Shown here: piece after piece, positions 1-8,229 of the stretch
Numbering within the stretch: position 1 is the stretch's first letter
Layout: each line of letters starts with the position of its first letter
Source: Solibacteraceae bacterium
GTDB taxonomy: Bacteria > Acidobacteriota > Terriglobia > Bryobacterales > Bryobacteraceae
NCBI GenBank assembly: GCA_026984795.1
Contig: JALSRK010000057.1
Span: forward strand, 1-64,000
Direction: 5' to 3'
Length of the DNA stretch: 64,000 bases
The notes under the pieces: model-generated
What the model was told of the DNA's origin: nothing
Databases searched by the model: none
The model's input: the letters and a program-made list of their open reading frames with translations, nothing else
Translations under genes and position numbers: made by a program

Positions 1-1
1 A

Positions 2-418
2 TGGAACGAGCTGGTGGATTCGGCGACGAACCGGCTGGTTGCGAACTACTACAACCGCTTTGACGCCAACGGGAACCAGACGCGGGTGCCGTGGCCGGGC
101 TACGGCTACGCGACGCTGTACTACGACGAGCTGAACCGGCTGGTGAAGGTGGACTCGCCGGACGGCAAGGAATACTACGAGTACAGCCCGTCCGGGGACC
201 GGGTGTGGCGGAAGCGGGAGGCTGAACCGCCCCGGGTTTCCCTGAGGCTGAATTGCGCGACGCAGGGCTCCTTCTCAGCGGTGCCGGGCGGTTCATCGTA
301 CATCATCGCTTCGAACCCCGCCGCCGGTGTGGCCGCGCGCCACCACCGGCCCAGACCGAGAGCGGAACTTTCCACTCTGCGTCGAGATTCCCCTGCTTCG
401 CCGGGCCGATCCCGGTGA
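2..418 (+). CDS. RHS/YD-repeat protein, C-terminal fragment (5' end outside window)
   Basis: The frame is open from the left window edge, so only the end of a larger protein is visible. The first ~70 residues have YD-repeat spacing (YYDELNRL, then EYYEYSPSGDRVW). These repeats form the shell of RHS proteins, which are surface or toxin-delivery proteins. From about nt 225 the resemblance stops, and ~65 Arg/Pro/Ser-rich residues of no family I know run to the TGA at 416-418. No RHS core-ending box is visible. The tail may be a variable tip or a frame that has drifted after truncation. Nucleotides 419-626 hold no gene that I can see. Confidence 0.6.
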   Translation, partial: WNELVDSATNRLVANYYNRFDANGNQTRVPWPGYGYATLYYDELNRLVKVDSPDGKEYYEYSPSGDRVWRKREAEPPRVSLRLNCATQGSFSAVPGGSSYIIASNPAAGVAARHHRPRPRAELSTLRRDSPASPGRSR

Positions 419-626
419 GCTCCAGCGTGTGCTCCAGCGGGAGAACGTGCGGCGGTGAAACAGCCGCCGCGAACGAGGGGAGCGGAATTCGGCGATACTG
501 GTAGTCGAGCGGCTGGGCAAGACGTAGCTGGGCAGACGATCAGGCGGAGCGAGCAGGAAGACCGGCGCGATGGGCCGATTGCCCTTCCGATGGAGCCGCC
601 CCGGCCGCCGCCGGCGAGGTCATCCA

Positions 627-1118
627 ATGGTACACAGACTGGAACCTTTTTCTGGGACGAGGCCGAAGAGCCGGAGAGTCGTGTTCGGCATTGCTTTGGC
701 GGCGCTTCTCTCGTGCGGGTTCGCCGAGTCGGAGGCGGCGGGCGGGATCGTATTCCGGGATGCGGAAAAGCAGACCCGGCAGTTCATCCAGTGGCAGCGC
801 GAGATCCGGCTGGACCGGGCGCAGGAAAAGATCAAGAAGGCGGCGCTCGAGGATCTGCCGGCGCCCTGCTGCAGCGACAAGTCGGCCTACACGTGCTGCT
901 GCGCTTGCAATATGTCGCGGAGCATCTGGGGGCTGTCGCAGTACATGATCGCCAGGCAAGGAGCCGACGCCGAGGCGGTGCGGGCGAAGGTGAAGGAGTG
1001 GCTGGCGTTCATCAACCCGAACGGCTACAGCGGCAAGGCGTGCTACACGGGCCGGTGCGAGCGGCCGTTCCGCGAAGACGGCTGCGGCGGCATGCGGCCG
1101 ACGCAACTCAAGTTCTGA
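627..1118 (+). CDS. Exported cysteine-rich protein, function unknown
   Basis: About 163 residues. I chose ATG 627 because GGCGAGGT lies just upstream and a basic plus hydrophobic leader follows (RRVVFGIALAALLSC, then AESEA). The Cys after LLS could be a lipobox, so it may be a lipoprotein. The mature part is charged and helical. It then shows a dense Cys cluster (PCCSDK, TCCCACN) and three more Cys near the C-terminus (KACYTGRC, DGCGG). The spacing suggests metal binding or disulfides, as in other small exported CxC-type proteins, but I do not recognise a named family. It stands alone between the RHS tail and a convergent gene. Confidence 0.65.
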   Translation: MVHRLEPFSGTRPKSRRVVFGIALAALLSCGFAESEAAGGIVFRDAEKQTRQFIQWQREIRLDRAQEKIKKAALEDLPAPCCSDKSAYTCCCACNMSRSIWGLSQYMIARQGADAEAVRAKVKEWLAFINPNGYSGKACYTGRCERPFREDGCGGMRPTQLKF

Positions 1119-1185
1119 GGATCGGGGCGAATGCCGGGGCTGCGGGCGGGGCCCGAGAAGCCGGCGCCGCCGGGGCGGGAGCCCG

Positions 1186-2874
1186 TTACCGGTAAACCGT
1201 GTTCCTGGCGTTCCACAGCGTGTAGAGGAACCAGCCGAAGTCGAGGCCCTGGGCGGGGAAGGAGGCCGGGCGCAGCGGGTGGATCCCGACCGCGAGGATG
1301 CCGGGGAACGGATTCTCGTCGGACGGCTCTCGCGTGGCGGGCAGGCTGGAGAGCACCATGGCGGGCACGGTGAAGCGTCCGGCGCCGGGCCGCGCGGTGC
1401 AGAGGAAGCTGGCGGCGGCGTCGGTTCCGGAGGCCAGCGAGAAGCCGACGATGGTCACCAGTTGCGTGGCGTCGTCGCCGCCCTCCCAGGTAACGAGGAG
1501 ATCCCGGGCGCGGTCGATCTCGTCGAGCGCCTCGCGGTTGGTCCAGTCGATCACCGAGGGTAGGATCAGATCGGCCTGGAACGGGCCGACGTCGGCTCCG
1601 CCGTCGCCGTTGCTCACCGTATAGGCCCCAGGAACGAGGAAGGGGGGCAGGACCTGCTCACCCGGCAGTCCGCCGCCCAGATTTTCGTTCTGATAAAAGC
1701 CTGGATCCTCCCGGCCCAGTTGAGCGGAGCCCTGCGGTCCCGTGAGGGTCAGCGCCGGGCCGGCGTCCAGAGGCTGTGAGCGAGCCGGGTCATCGGGGGC
1801 GAAGTTCGGGTCGGTCTCGCCGGAGTAGGTGTAGACGAGGCAGGAGCCGACGGGCGTGAGCGTACCACGGCGCATTCCCAAGGCGCCGAGGGTGTCTACG
1901 AGCTCGACCCGACGGAACTGGGCCCAGGCGCTTTCCCTGGTGCCGTCGAACCGCTCGGCGCCTCTTTTCAGGTGGGCTTCGAAAAGCTGGAGGGTAATGG
2001 CGCCGAAGCGGAGCCGGCCCGCTTCCTGGATCTGCTGCAGGTCTGCCGCGGTGAGGCCGGCGGGATCCGAGCACGGGCCGCCTTCGGGGGCGATGGAGAT
2101 GGTCGTGTAGTTGCTGACGACGCCGTTGACGCGGACGGCCAGGGGCACGCGGCAGCCTTCAATGCCCTCGGGAACGAAGAACTGGACCTGGTCCACGGAC
2201 GGGACTCCCATGCCGGTGCGGCCGGCGTAGAAGGGCTGGACGACGCGGTCGCCGACGAGGACCTCGACTTCGGCGTCGAGGTTGCCCACCGGGGGCAGAT
2301 CCGCGTCATTGCCTTCGATGGGGCCGAGGCCGGTACCCCAGATGATCACCGCCTGGCCGGGACGGGCCGATTCGAAGACGGTGTTCAGGCGGAGATCGGA
2401 GGCCGAGTACCAGTTCTGGACGATGGCGGGTCCGAAGCCGGCCTGGTTGATCGAGAAGATGCCGAAGGCGCTCTGAACGACGCGGATGGGAACGGGGTCG
2501 CTGGCGTCTCCGTTGTAGGTGACGGTGAGCGTCCCGTCGCCGACGGGGGTCGTCGATGGCAGGACGGCGGCCACCTGGCGCGCGGAAGAGTAATAAAGGT
2601 AGGCGTCCACCGTCGTCGAGCCGACGGTGACCTGAACCTTGGTGGCGGCGAGTTCGGCGGGCCACGGCAGGCTGCCGGCGATCTGGATCTCGGCCGGGCC
2701 GAGACCCTCGCCCATCACGACGAAGAGCGAGCCTCGGGCGATGCCGTAGTTGGGGAGGCCCGGGGCGATGTAGCCGGCGGCGTTGACGATGCCCCGGGGC
2801 GCGACGGCGGGCCGGCCCAAAGCAGGCAGGGCCGCCGCGAGGGCGAATATGAGCAGCAGGGCGCGACTTCGCAT
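1186..2874 (-). CDS. Secreted TIGR03437-type ('Solibacter' domain) protein
   Basis: 562 residues. The ATG at 2874 is set by GGAGGAG eight bases upstream and a signal peptide (MRSRALLLIFALAAALPALG). Residues ~25-230 match the pattern of the TIGR03437 domain typical of Solibacter relatives: 'GIVNAAGYIAPGLPNYGIA' at the start, then GSLFVVMGEGLGP, a beta-sandwich with YYSSARQVAAVLPS, and GDGTLTVTYNG. This family is abundant in Bryobacterales and its role is unknown. The C-terminal ~300 residues contain no motif I recognise. The gene stands alone, with a likely promoter ~320 bases upstream. This call is one of the main clues to the host group. Confidence 0.85.
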   Translation of the reverse strand: MRSRALLLIFALAAALPALGRPAVAPRGIVNAAGYIAPGLPNYGIARGSLFVVMGEGLGPAEIQIAGSLPWPAELAATKVQVTVGSTTVDAYLYYSSARQVAAVLPSTTPVGDGTLTVTYNGDASDPVPIRVVQSAFGIFSINQAGFGPAIVQNWYSASDLRLNTVFESARPGQAVIIWGTGLGPIEGNDADLPPVGNLDAEVEVLVGDRVVQPFYAGRTGMGVPSVDQVQFFVPEGIEGCRVPLAVRVNGVVSNYTTISIAPEGGPCSDPAGLTAADLQQIQEAGRLRFGAITLQLFEAHLKRGAERFDGTRESAWAQFRRVELVDTLGALGMRRGTLTPVGSCLVYTYSGETDPNFAPDDPARSQPLDAGPALTLTGPQGSAQLGREDPGFYQNENLGGGLPGEQVLPPFLVPGAYTVSNGDGGADVGPFQADLILPSVIDWTNREALDEIDRARDLLVTWEGGDDATQLVTIVGFSLASGTDAAASFLCTARPGAGRFTVPAMVLSSLPATREPSDENPFPGILAVGIHPLRPASFPAQGLDFGWFLYTLWNARNTVYR

Positions 2875-3299
2875 GGCTTCATCTCCTCCAAGGGGTCGGG
2901 AGCAGGGGGCGGGAGCTTGCGGCGAGCGCGGCCGGAAGGGGCGCGAAGGCGCGGCGCCGGTAGGCTGATTCACCGAGAGCGTCGAGAGGAGTTCGGGCGC
3001 CGTCGCCAAACGGCCGAGCAGGAAAGGTGCGACCGCACACGGTGCTCCTCGCCTGCCCGTTCGCGAACCGAGCGAGGCGTGTGGGTACCGCGAACATGGC
3101 AACCCCCGGCCGCGGCTCGAGACCTGGAGGGCGTCTCCGCCGGCGGCGATCGCCTTCCGGATCCCGGCAGAGTTTCCGCTCTGTTTGCCCGATGAAATTG
3201 TACTCGCGGGGCCGCGCGAGGGCAACAGCGCCGCCCCGGGACCGAGCTGGGGGCACCCTCCCGGAAAGCCTGTCCGGAGCTGTACAGCGCAGCAGAGCG
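2875..3299 (-). other. Gene-free interval: long GC-rich leader of the TIGR03437 gene
   Basis: No coding region is convincing on either strand. On the minus strand a promoter-like pair at 3197-3225 would give a leader of roughly 315 nt. Near its 5' end is a small hairpin, CAGAG-CGGAAA-CTCTG. I could not match the leader to a known riboswitch. Confidence 0.3.
3197..3225 (-). promoter_or_regulatory. Sigma70-like promoter
   Basis: On the minus strand, TTGCCC (3220-3225) and TACAAT (3197-3202) are separated by exactly 17 bases. It points toward the TIGR03437 gene at 2874 and is the only good pair found in that gap. Confidence 0.4.
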
Positions 3300-4217
3300 T
3301 CAGGGCGTAGGACCGGGGGAGGAAGGCGCCGGAGGACGGGCATCCGCCGGCGCTTCGGGGGGTTCGAGGGGACCCATGTAGTGGATGCGGCTCGAGACGT
3401 CGGCCCGTTCGAAGTCCGTGTTGTGCAACGCGATGGAGATCTTGCGGCGGTAGAACCAGAGGGCGCGGAGAGCGAACTCGCCGCCGTAGCTCACGGGAAA
3501 CCACAGTCCCTCTTCCAAGCGGCTGCAGACGACTTTGAAGCCGAGGTGCCTGACGTTCGTGCCGAAGACCGTACGCAGCCACAGCGGAACCTTCCTGGCC
3601 AGGTGAGTGGTGACGAGCGCGGGCTGGAGGTCGGCGGCGTCGATCAAAGCCTCACCGGCCCACGGCGAACCGCCTTCCGTCCAATCGGTCTTGGGAGTGA
3701 AGACGACCCGGAAGACGTCGCGGCCGCGGTACACATCGCGGCCGATGACGCGAAAGTCCAGGCTGCGCACCTGCCGGAGAGTGAGGGGGAAGAGCTCACG
3801 GCTGATACCGTCCCGGGCGTCGGGGTCGTTGGTAAGTTCTTCGGCCAGCTCCGAGATCAAGTCGCCGTCGATGTCCAAGTCCTTGTATTGATAGTGGGGC
3901 TGAAAGTAGGGAATCATCCTGCCGCCGCGGCGATAGGTCCCGCGAAAGTGAATCCTCTCTTTGCGTATCGCGCGCGGCAGGGGTTCGATGAGAAACTCGC
4001 TGACTTCCTCCCGGAGGAGGCGGTTGCGGGCCCCGTGGAAGCGGATGACGACGCGCTGACGGTAACGGAAGCTCCGGCGGGCATCCTGGGCCCGGCCCTG
4101 GTTCCAGGCCACTTTCCACATCAGTTCCTCAGCCGGGGGCAGATCGGCGGCGCGAGCCGGCGCCGTAGCCGCCACTGCGACGGCGAGGAGCAACGAGAGT
4201 CGAGCTACGACTTTCAT
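3300..4217 (-). CDS. Exported protein of unknown function, outer-membrane lipoprotein-sorting-like
   Basis: 305 residues. ATG 4217 is preferred over an earlier in-frame ATG at 4295 because it opens directly on a signal peptide (MKVVARLSLLLAVAVAATAPARA). The mature protein is rich in beta-strand patterns and Tyr/Arg (RRSFRYRQRVVIRFHG, PYFQPHYQYKDLD, FRVVFTPKTDWTEGG). It ends in a Pro/Ala-rich tail. The strand pattern resembles LolA-fold proteins of unknown ligand that are common in Acidobacteria, but no signature residue fixes this. It is transcribed away from the sulfatase gene, with ~310 bases between their starts; in that gap I see only the sulfatase ribosome-binding site. Confidence 0.6.
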   Translation of the reverse strand: MKVVARLSLLLAVAVAATAPARAADLPPAEELMWKVAWNQGRAQDARRSFRYRQRVVIRFHGARNRLLREEVSEFLIEPLPRAIRKERIHFRGTYRRGGRMIPYFQPHYQYKDLDIDGDLISELAEELTNDPDARDGISRELFPLTLRQVRSLDFRVIGRDVYRGRDVFRVVFTPKTDWTEGGSPWAGEALIDAADLQPALVTTHLARKVPLWLRTVFGTNVRHLGFKVVCSRLEEGLWFPVSYGGEFALRALWFYRRKISIALHNTDFERADVSSRIHYMGPLEPPEAPADARPPAPSSPGPTP

Positions 4218-4527
4218 CTGCGTTCCAGGCGGCGCCGCACGTGGGCTATCCGGCGCACTGTACCTGAAGTACGCCGGGGGCGCCGGCCGGCTCACCTTCT
4301 GTTGTCTGAATACGAGCGGAGCGGGGGCCGCGATTCAAGAATCTTGGCGTTAGCGCCTGGAGGTACGCCGGCGGCGGCTGCGGCCGAGGGAAAGTTGCCG
4401 TGATATCGCTCGTTCCAGCCCCATCGGCGCTGACCCTCGCCGCTGCTGGCGGAGAAAAGTCGGGTTTTTGTGCAAATAGTTGCGTCCGCGACGGGCCCCG
4501 ATCGATCCAAGGCGGCAGGAGGCACGA

Positions 4528-6054
4528 ATGCGTTTTTCCGCCACACTGTTGCTTTTAGGCTTCGCGGCTGCGGCGCTACCTTCGGCGGCGCAGCAGAAGC
4601 CGAACATCCTCGTCATCTGGGGCGACGATATCGGGCAGTCGAACATCAGCGCCTACACGATGGGTTTGATGGGATACCGGACGCCCAACATCGACCGGAT
4701 TGCGAAAGAGGGGATGATCTTCACCGACTATTACGGCGAGCAGAGCTGCACAGCCGGCCGCTCCAGCTTTATTACCGGGCAAAGCGTGTTTCGGACGGGG
4801 TTGAGCAAGGTCGGTATGCCGGGGGCCGACATTGGCTTGCGCGCGGAAGATCCCACGATCGCCGAGCTGCTCAAACCGCACGGGTACGCAACCGGCCAGT
4901 TCGGCAAGAACCACCTCGGCGACAGGGATGAGTTCCTGCCGACGGCCCACGGCTTCGACGAATTCTTCGGCAATCTCTATCACCTGAACGCCGAAGAGGA
5001 ACCGGAGAACGAGGACTACCCCAAAGATCCGGCCTTCCGGAAGCGCTTCGGCCCCCGTGGCGTGATCCACTCCTACGCGGACGGACGCATCGAGGACACC
5101 GGACCCTTGACCAAGAAACGGATGGAAACCATCGACGATGAAACGCTCGCCGCGGCGCTGGACTTCATTGAGCGGCAGCATAAGGCGGGCAAGCCGTTCT
5201 TCGTCTGGTGGAACGCGACCCGAATGCACTTCCGCACTCACGTAAGAAAGGAGCATCGGGGCATATCGGGCCAGGATGAATACAGCGACGGGATGGTGGA
5301 GCACGACGGCCACGTAGGGCAGCTCCTGGCGAAACTGGATGAACTCGGCATCGCCGGCAATACGATCGTCTTCTACTCCACTGACAACGGGCCGCACTAC
5401 AACACCTGGCCGGACGCGGCGGCGACGCCGTTCCGGGGCGAGAAGAACACGAATTGGGAAGGCGGCTGGCGGGTGCCGGCGATGGTGCGGTGGCCGGGCC
5501 GGATCCAGGCCGGTTCGGTGTCGAACGAGATCATGCACCACATGGATTGGCTGCCTACGTTGCTGGCGGCCGCCGGCGACCCGAACATAAAACAGGAGTT
5601 ACTGAAAGGCCACCAGGCAGGCGCCCGCACTTACAAAGTCCACCTCGACGGATACAACTTCTTACCGTACTTGACAGGAGAGCGGAAGGAAGGCCCCCGG
5701 AACGAGATTTTCTATTTCTCCGACGATGGGGATCTGACCGCGTTACGCTACCGGGATTGGAAAGTGGTCTTCATGGAACAGCGCGTGGCCGGAACGTTCC
5801 GGGTTTGGGCTGAGCCGTTCGTGCGGCTCCGGGTGCCGAAGCTTTTCAATCTGCGCCGGGATCCCTACGAACGGGCGGATATTACCTCCAACACCTATTA
5901 CGACTGGTTCCTCGACAGGGCTTATCTGATGCTGCCGGCGCAGGCGTACGTGGCGGATTTCCTGAAGTCGTTCCAAGAGTTTCCGCCGCGACAGAAGCCG
6001 GCCAGTTTTACCATCGATCAAGTTCTGGAGAAGCTTGCGCCGCCGACGGGCTGA
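4528..6054 (+). CDS. Exported sulfatase (arylsulfatase type)
   Basis: 508 residues. ATG 4528 follows AGGAGG (4517-4522) and begins a signal peptide (MRFSATLLLLGFAAAALPSAA). The alkaline-phosphatase-like core starts with NILVIWGDD, where D33/D34 are metal ligands. The nucleophile motif is C74-T-A-G-R, the position modified to formylglycine in sulfatases; Ala-Gly replaces the commoner Pro-Ser but is seen in a large arylsulfatase subgroup. FYSTDNGPH carries further metal ligands. The role is hydrolysis of sulfate esters outside the cytoplasm, probably on polysaccharides; the substrate cannot be read. No maturase gene is adjacent. Nucleotides 6055-6210 hold no gene, only a 7-bp inverted repeat (6099-6105/6126-6132). 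Confidence 0.9.
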   Translation: MRFSATLLLLGFAAAALPSAAQQKPNILVIWGDDIGQSNISAYTMGLMGYRTPNIDRIAKEGMIFTDYYGEQSCTAGRSSFITGQSVFRTGLSKVGMPGADIGLRAEDPTIAELLKPHGYATGQFGKNHLGDRDEFLPTAHGFDEFFGNLYHLNAEEEPENEDYPKDPAFRKRFGPRGVIHSYADGRIEDTGPLTKKRMETIDDETLAAALDFIERQHKAGKPFFVWWNATRMHFRTHVRKEHRGISGQDEYSDGMVEHDGHVGQLLAKLDELGIAGNTIVFYSTDNGPHYNTWPDAAATPFRGEKNTNWEGGWRVPAMVRWPGRIQAGSVSNEIMHHMDWLPTLLAAAGDPNIKQELLKGHQAGARTYKVHLDGYNFLPYLTGERKEGPRNEIFYFSDDGDLTALRYRDWKVVFMEQRVAGTFRVWAEPFVRLRVPKLFNLRRDPYERADITSNTYYDWFLDRAYLMLPAQAYVADFLKSFQEFPPRQKPASFTIDQVLEKLAPPTG

Positions 6055-6210
6055 GGCGGCGACGCGACGCGGCACGGTCTGGGGTGGGCGCCCGAGTGCC
6101 GGGGAGGTCCCAGCCGCACCGTCGTTCCCCGGGGCGGCGATAGCCGGGAGCTTGTCTACGACGTGACCTAGGCAGGCAACCGGCCATCACTCTTGGAAGA
6201 GACCATCGCT

Positions 6211-7212
6211 ATGCACAAATATACAGTCCGATACGTTTTGGCGGTTCTCCTCCTGGGCTGGGCCGCGGCTTCTTGCGGGCGCTCCCAAGTACCATCGGTG
6301 CGCTCGGCCGATCCGTTGCCTTCCTGGGCAGACCGGGCTCCCAAACAGCGTATTCTGGATTTCGTCGCGCGGGTGACCGAGGAAGGCGGCGCGGACTACG
6401 TACCGCCGGCGGAGCGGATCGCCACATTCGACAACGACGGGACGCTGTGGGTGGAAAAGCCGCTGTACGTGCAGTTCGCGTTCCTGTTCCACGAGATCGA
6501 CCGGATGGCGCCGAACCACCCCGAGTGGAAGAAGACACAACCTTTCCGGGCGGCCCTGGACCATGATTTCGAGGCGATCGACAGGCTGGGCTTGCAGGCG
6601 GGGCTCACCCTTCTGTTGACCACCCACACCGGGATGACCCAGCAGGAATTCGCCCGGCTGGCGGGCGAGTTCTTCGCCGCGGCGAGGCATCCCCGGTACC
6701 ACCGCCTGTATACGGAGCTCGTCTACCAGCCGATGCTGGAGCTGCTCGATCTGCTGCGGGCCAACGACTTCCACATCTTCATCGTTTCGGGCGGCACGGT
6801 GGAGCTGATCCGGAGCTTCGCCGAAGATGTCTACGGCGTACCGCCGGAGAACGTGGTCGGGACGAGCTTCCGCTACCGGTTCGAGGCCCAGCCGGCGCCG
6901 GGACGGATCTGGCGCGAACCGAAGATCGTCTCCTTCAACGACCGCGGCGAGAAGCCGGCGAACATCCAGTTGCACATCGGACGCCGTCCGATCCTGGCCG
7001 TGGGCAATTCCGACGGAGACATTCAGATGCTCGAGTTCGCGCCGCGGTCGCGGCCGCACCTGGCGCTGCTGGTACATCACGACGACGCCGAACGCGAATA
7101 CGCCTACGACGAGGGTACCGAAAAGGCGCTGCGACAGGCTGAGAAGAACGGCTGGCAGGTGGTTTCCATCAGAGAGGATTTTCGGCGGGTCTTTCCGTTC
7201 GAGGAGGAATGA
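6211..7212 (+). CDS. HAD-family phosphatase, probable lipoprotein
   Basis: 333 residues. ATG 6211 is preferred over TTG 6193 because GGAAGA lies ten bases upstream. The leader MHKYTVRYVLAVLLLGWAAASC suggests lipid attachment at C22. HAD motif I is FDNDGT (D74 nucleophile, D76), motif II is IFIVSGGT and the late acidic motif is GNSDGD. This set resembles the phosphoserine-phosphatase branch of HAD hydrolases. A cell-envelope location would suit scavenging of phosphate esters. No partner gene overlaps it. The following 280 bases, up to the tRNA, show no gene. Confidence 0.85.
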   Translation: MHKYTVRYVLAVLLLGWAAASCGRSQVPSVRSADPLPSWADRAPKQRILDFVARVTEEGGADYVPPAERIATFDNDGTLWVEKPLYVQFAFLFHEIDRMAPNHPEWKKTQPFRAALDHDFEAIDRLGLQAGLTLLLTTHTGMTQQEFARLAGEFFAAARHPRYHRLYTELVYQPMLELLDLLRANDFHIFIVSGGTVELIRSFAEDVYGVPPENVVGTSFRYRFEAQPAPGRIWREPKIVSFNDRGEKPANIQLHIGRRPILAVGNSDGDIQMLEFAPRSRPHLALLVHHDDAEREYAYDEGTEKALRQAEKNGWQVVSIREDFRRVFPFEEE

Positions 7213-7492
7213 GGCGAGGCCGCCGCCGGAAGGGCGATGCGGGGGAGTCTTTGGTTCCACTGGGGGGCCATGCGGACCCGGGCCACGGGGCGAACCGGCG
7301 CGTGGCAAGCTATGGTGAGCTGCCCCGGGTTTCCCGGAGGCTCCGTAGATTGGGAGGATGGAGCAGCGGGAGAACGAAGCAGGTTCTTACCGGAGACCTG
7401 GACGGAGGGGTCGGTGCGATCTGGTGAGACACGCAATCCGCCGACAGGCGATTCCCGCCCAAAGAGGCGGCCGGCGGTAAGTTATTGAACTG

Positions 7493-7581
7493 TGGTGCCC
7501 GGGGCGGGGGTCGAACCCGCACGGTGGTTTCCCACCAAGGGATTTTAAGTCCCTTGCGTCTGCCGATTTCGCCACCCGGGC
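7493..7581 (-). tRNA. tRNA-Leu (anticodon UAA)
   Basis: On the minus strand the acceptor stem GCCCGGG (7575-7581) pairs with CCCGGGC (7497-7503). It is followed by discriminator A and an encoded CCA (7493-7495). The anticodon loop CTTAAAA sits in a five-base stem (AGGGA/TCCCT) and gives anticodon TAA. A long variable arm (GGTGG-GAAA-CCACC), as expected for a class II leucine tRNA, and the T-loop GGTTCGACCCC complete the fold. Length is 89 nt with CCA. A TATAAT (minus strand, 7614-7619) lies ~33 bases upstream and is a likely -10 element, though no good -35 is seen. Confidence 0.96.
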
Positions 7582-7613
7582 CGATGGTGGCCAAGGGCCG
7601 GCTTCCACCGACA

Positions 7614-7619
7614 ATTATA
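7614..7619 (-). promoter_or_regulatory. -10 element for tRNA-Leu
   Basis: A perfect TATAAT on the minus strand would start transcription about 25 bases before the tRNA. No recognisable -35 partner is present. Confidence 0.35.
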
Positions 7620-7824
7620 GTGGTTGCGGGCCGCGGGCCGGGCGCGGATGCGGCACACAGGTGGGGCGAGACAGGGGCGCGGGGCTGTTCGAATCCGGAG
7701 TCGAGGCCGAACGGGACGTTGGGCGAGCGCTGTCCTGCAGGAGGCCCGTCTGGTCCGAGGCCACGTGCGGGAGCACCACCTTCGAGAGGTGGCGCTGCTC
7801 GCGAAAAACGCATCCGAAAAACTC

Positions 7825-7853
7825 TTGACAGGCCTCCCAATCAGGACTATGCT
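7825..7853 (+). promoter_or_regulatory. Strong sigma70-type promoter
   Basis: TTGACA (7825-7830), 17-base spacer, TATGCT (7848-7853). It is the best promoter seen in the window. The expected start point is near 7860, exactly where a perfect hairpin begins. Confidence 0.75.
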
Positions 7854-7859
7854 TATCAA

Positions 7860-7914
7860 CGCAGTCATCTTTACCATGACTGCGGCGGATCCTCCCGGTT
7901 TCTCCTGGGGGGAT
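7860..7914 (+). promoter_or_regulatory. Two-hairpin leader upstream of a small membrane protein
   Basis: Hairpin 1 is CGCAGTCAT (7860-7868), a 7-base loop, then ATGACTGCG (7876-7884): nine perfect pairs at the predicted 5' end of the RNA. Hairpin 2 is ATCCTCCC (7889-7896) with GGGGGGAT (7907-7914): eight pairs including one G-U. The ribosome-binding site GGAGGG starts at 7915, right after hairpin 2, and the pyrimidine-rich loop could mask it. It may be a translation-control leader or a 5'-stabilising element. No known RNA family was recognised. Confidence 0.45.
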
Positions 7915-7928
7915 GGAGGGACGACCCG

Positions 7929-8039
7929 ATGGTCGAAAAGGTTTGCATCGGCGTATTGACTACGCTCCTGATTCTCGCCGCAGTGGGCTGGTGTTTGCTG
8001 ACCCTCAAGTTTATCTGGCTGGTAGCGACCAGCGGCTAG
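7929..8039 (+). CDS. Small single-span membrane protein (36 residues)
   Basis: ATG 7929 is preceded by GGAGGG (7915-7920) at eight bases. The product starts MVEKVCIGV and is then almost wholly hydrophobic up to a short VATSG tail, with one Lys in the middle (TLKFIW). That gives one membrane-spanning helix. It resembles in style the short membrane peptides that associate with oxidases or transporters, but no family can be named. The strong promoter and folded leader argue that it is expressed. Nucleotides 8040-8229 downstream hold no gene that I can see. Confidence 0.6.
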   Translation: MVEKVCIGVLTTLLILAAVGWCLLTLKFIWLVATSG

Positions 8040-8229
8040 AAGAGGCGCTCATTTTCGGCTGGAAGAGGGGCTTCCGGGCCGTCACGGGATGATGACCGAA
8101 CGGCGCGGGGAAGCTATGCGAGGCGAGGGGCGGCACATGCCCGAGCGGCGGTGGATGCACCCGCACTGGAGGAGGGAAGGTGTGCGCCGGCCCCGCCTCG
8201 CTAACTTTACCTTAGTTTGAAGATTCCCG

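Noticed and set aside
3100-3200. Possible c-di-GMP (GEMM) riboswitch in the TIGR03437 leader
   Set aside because: A GGGCAAAC block and a small hairpin are present, but the conserved GACGCAAAGCC part and the second stem do not fit.
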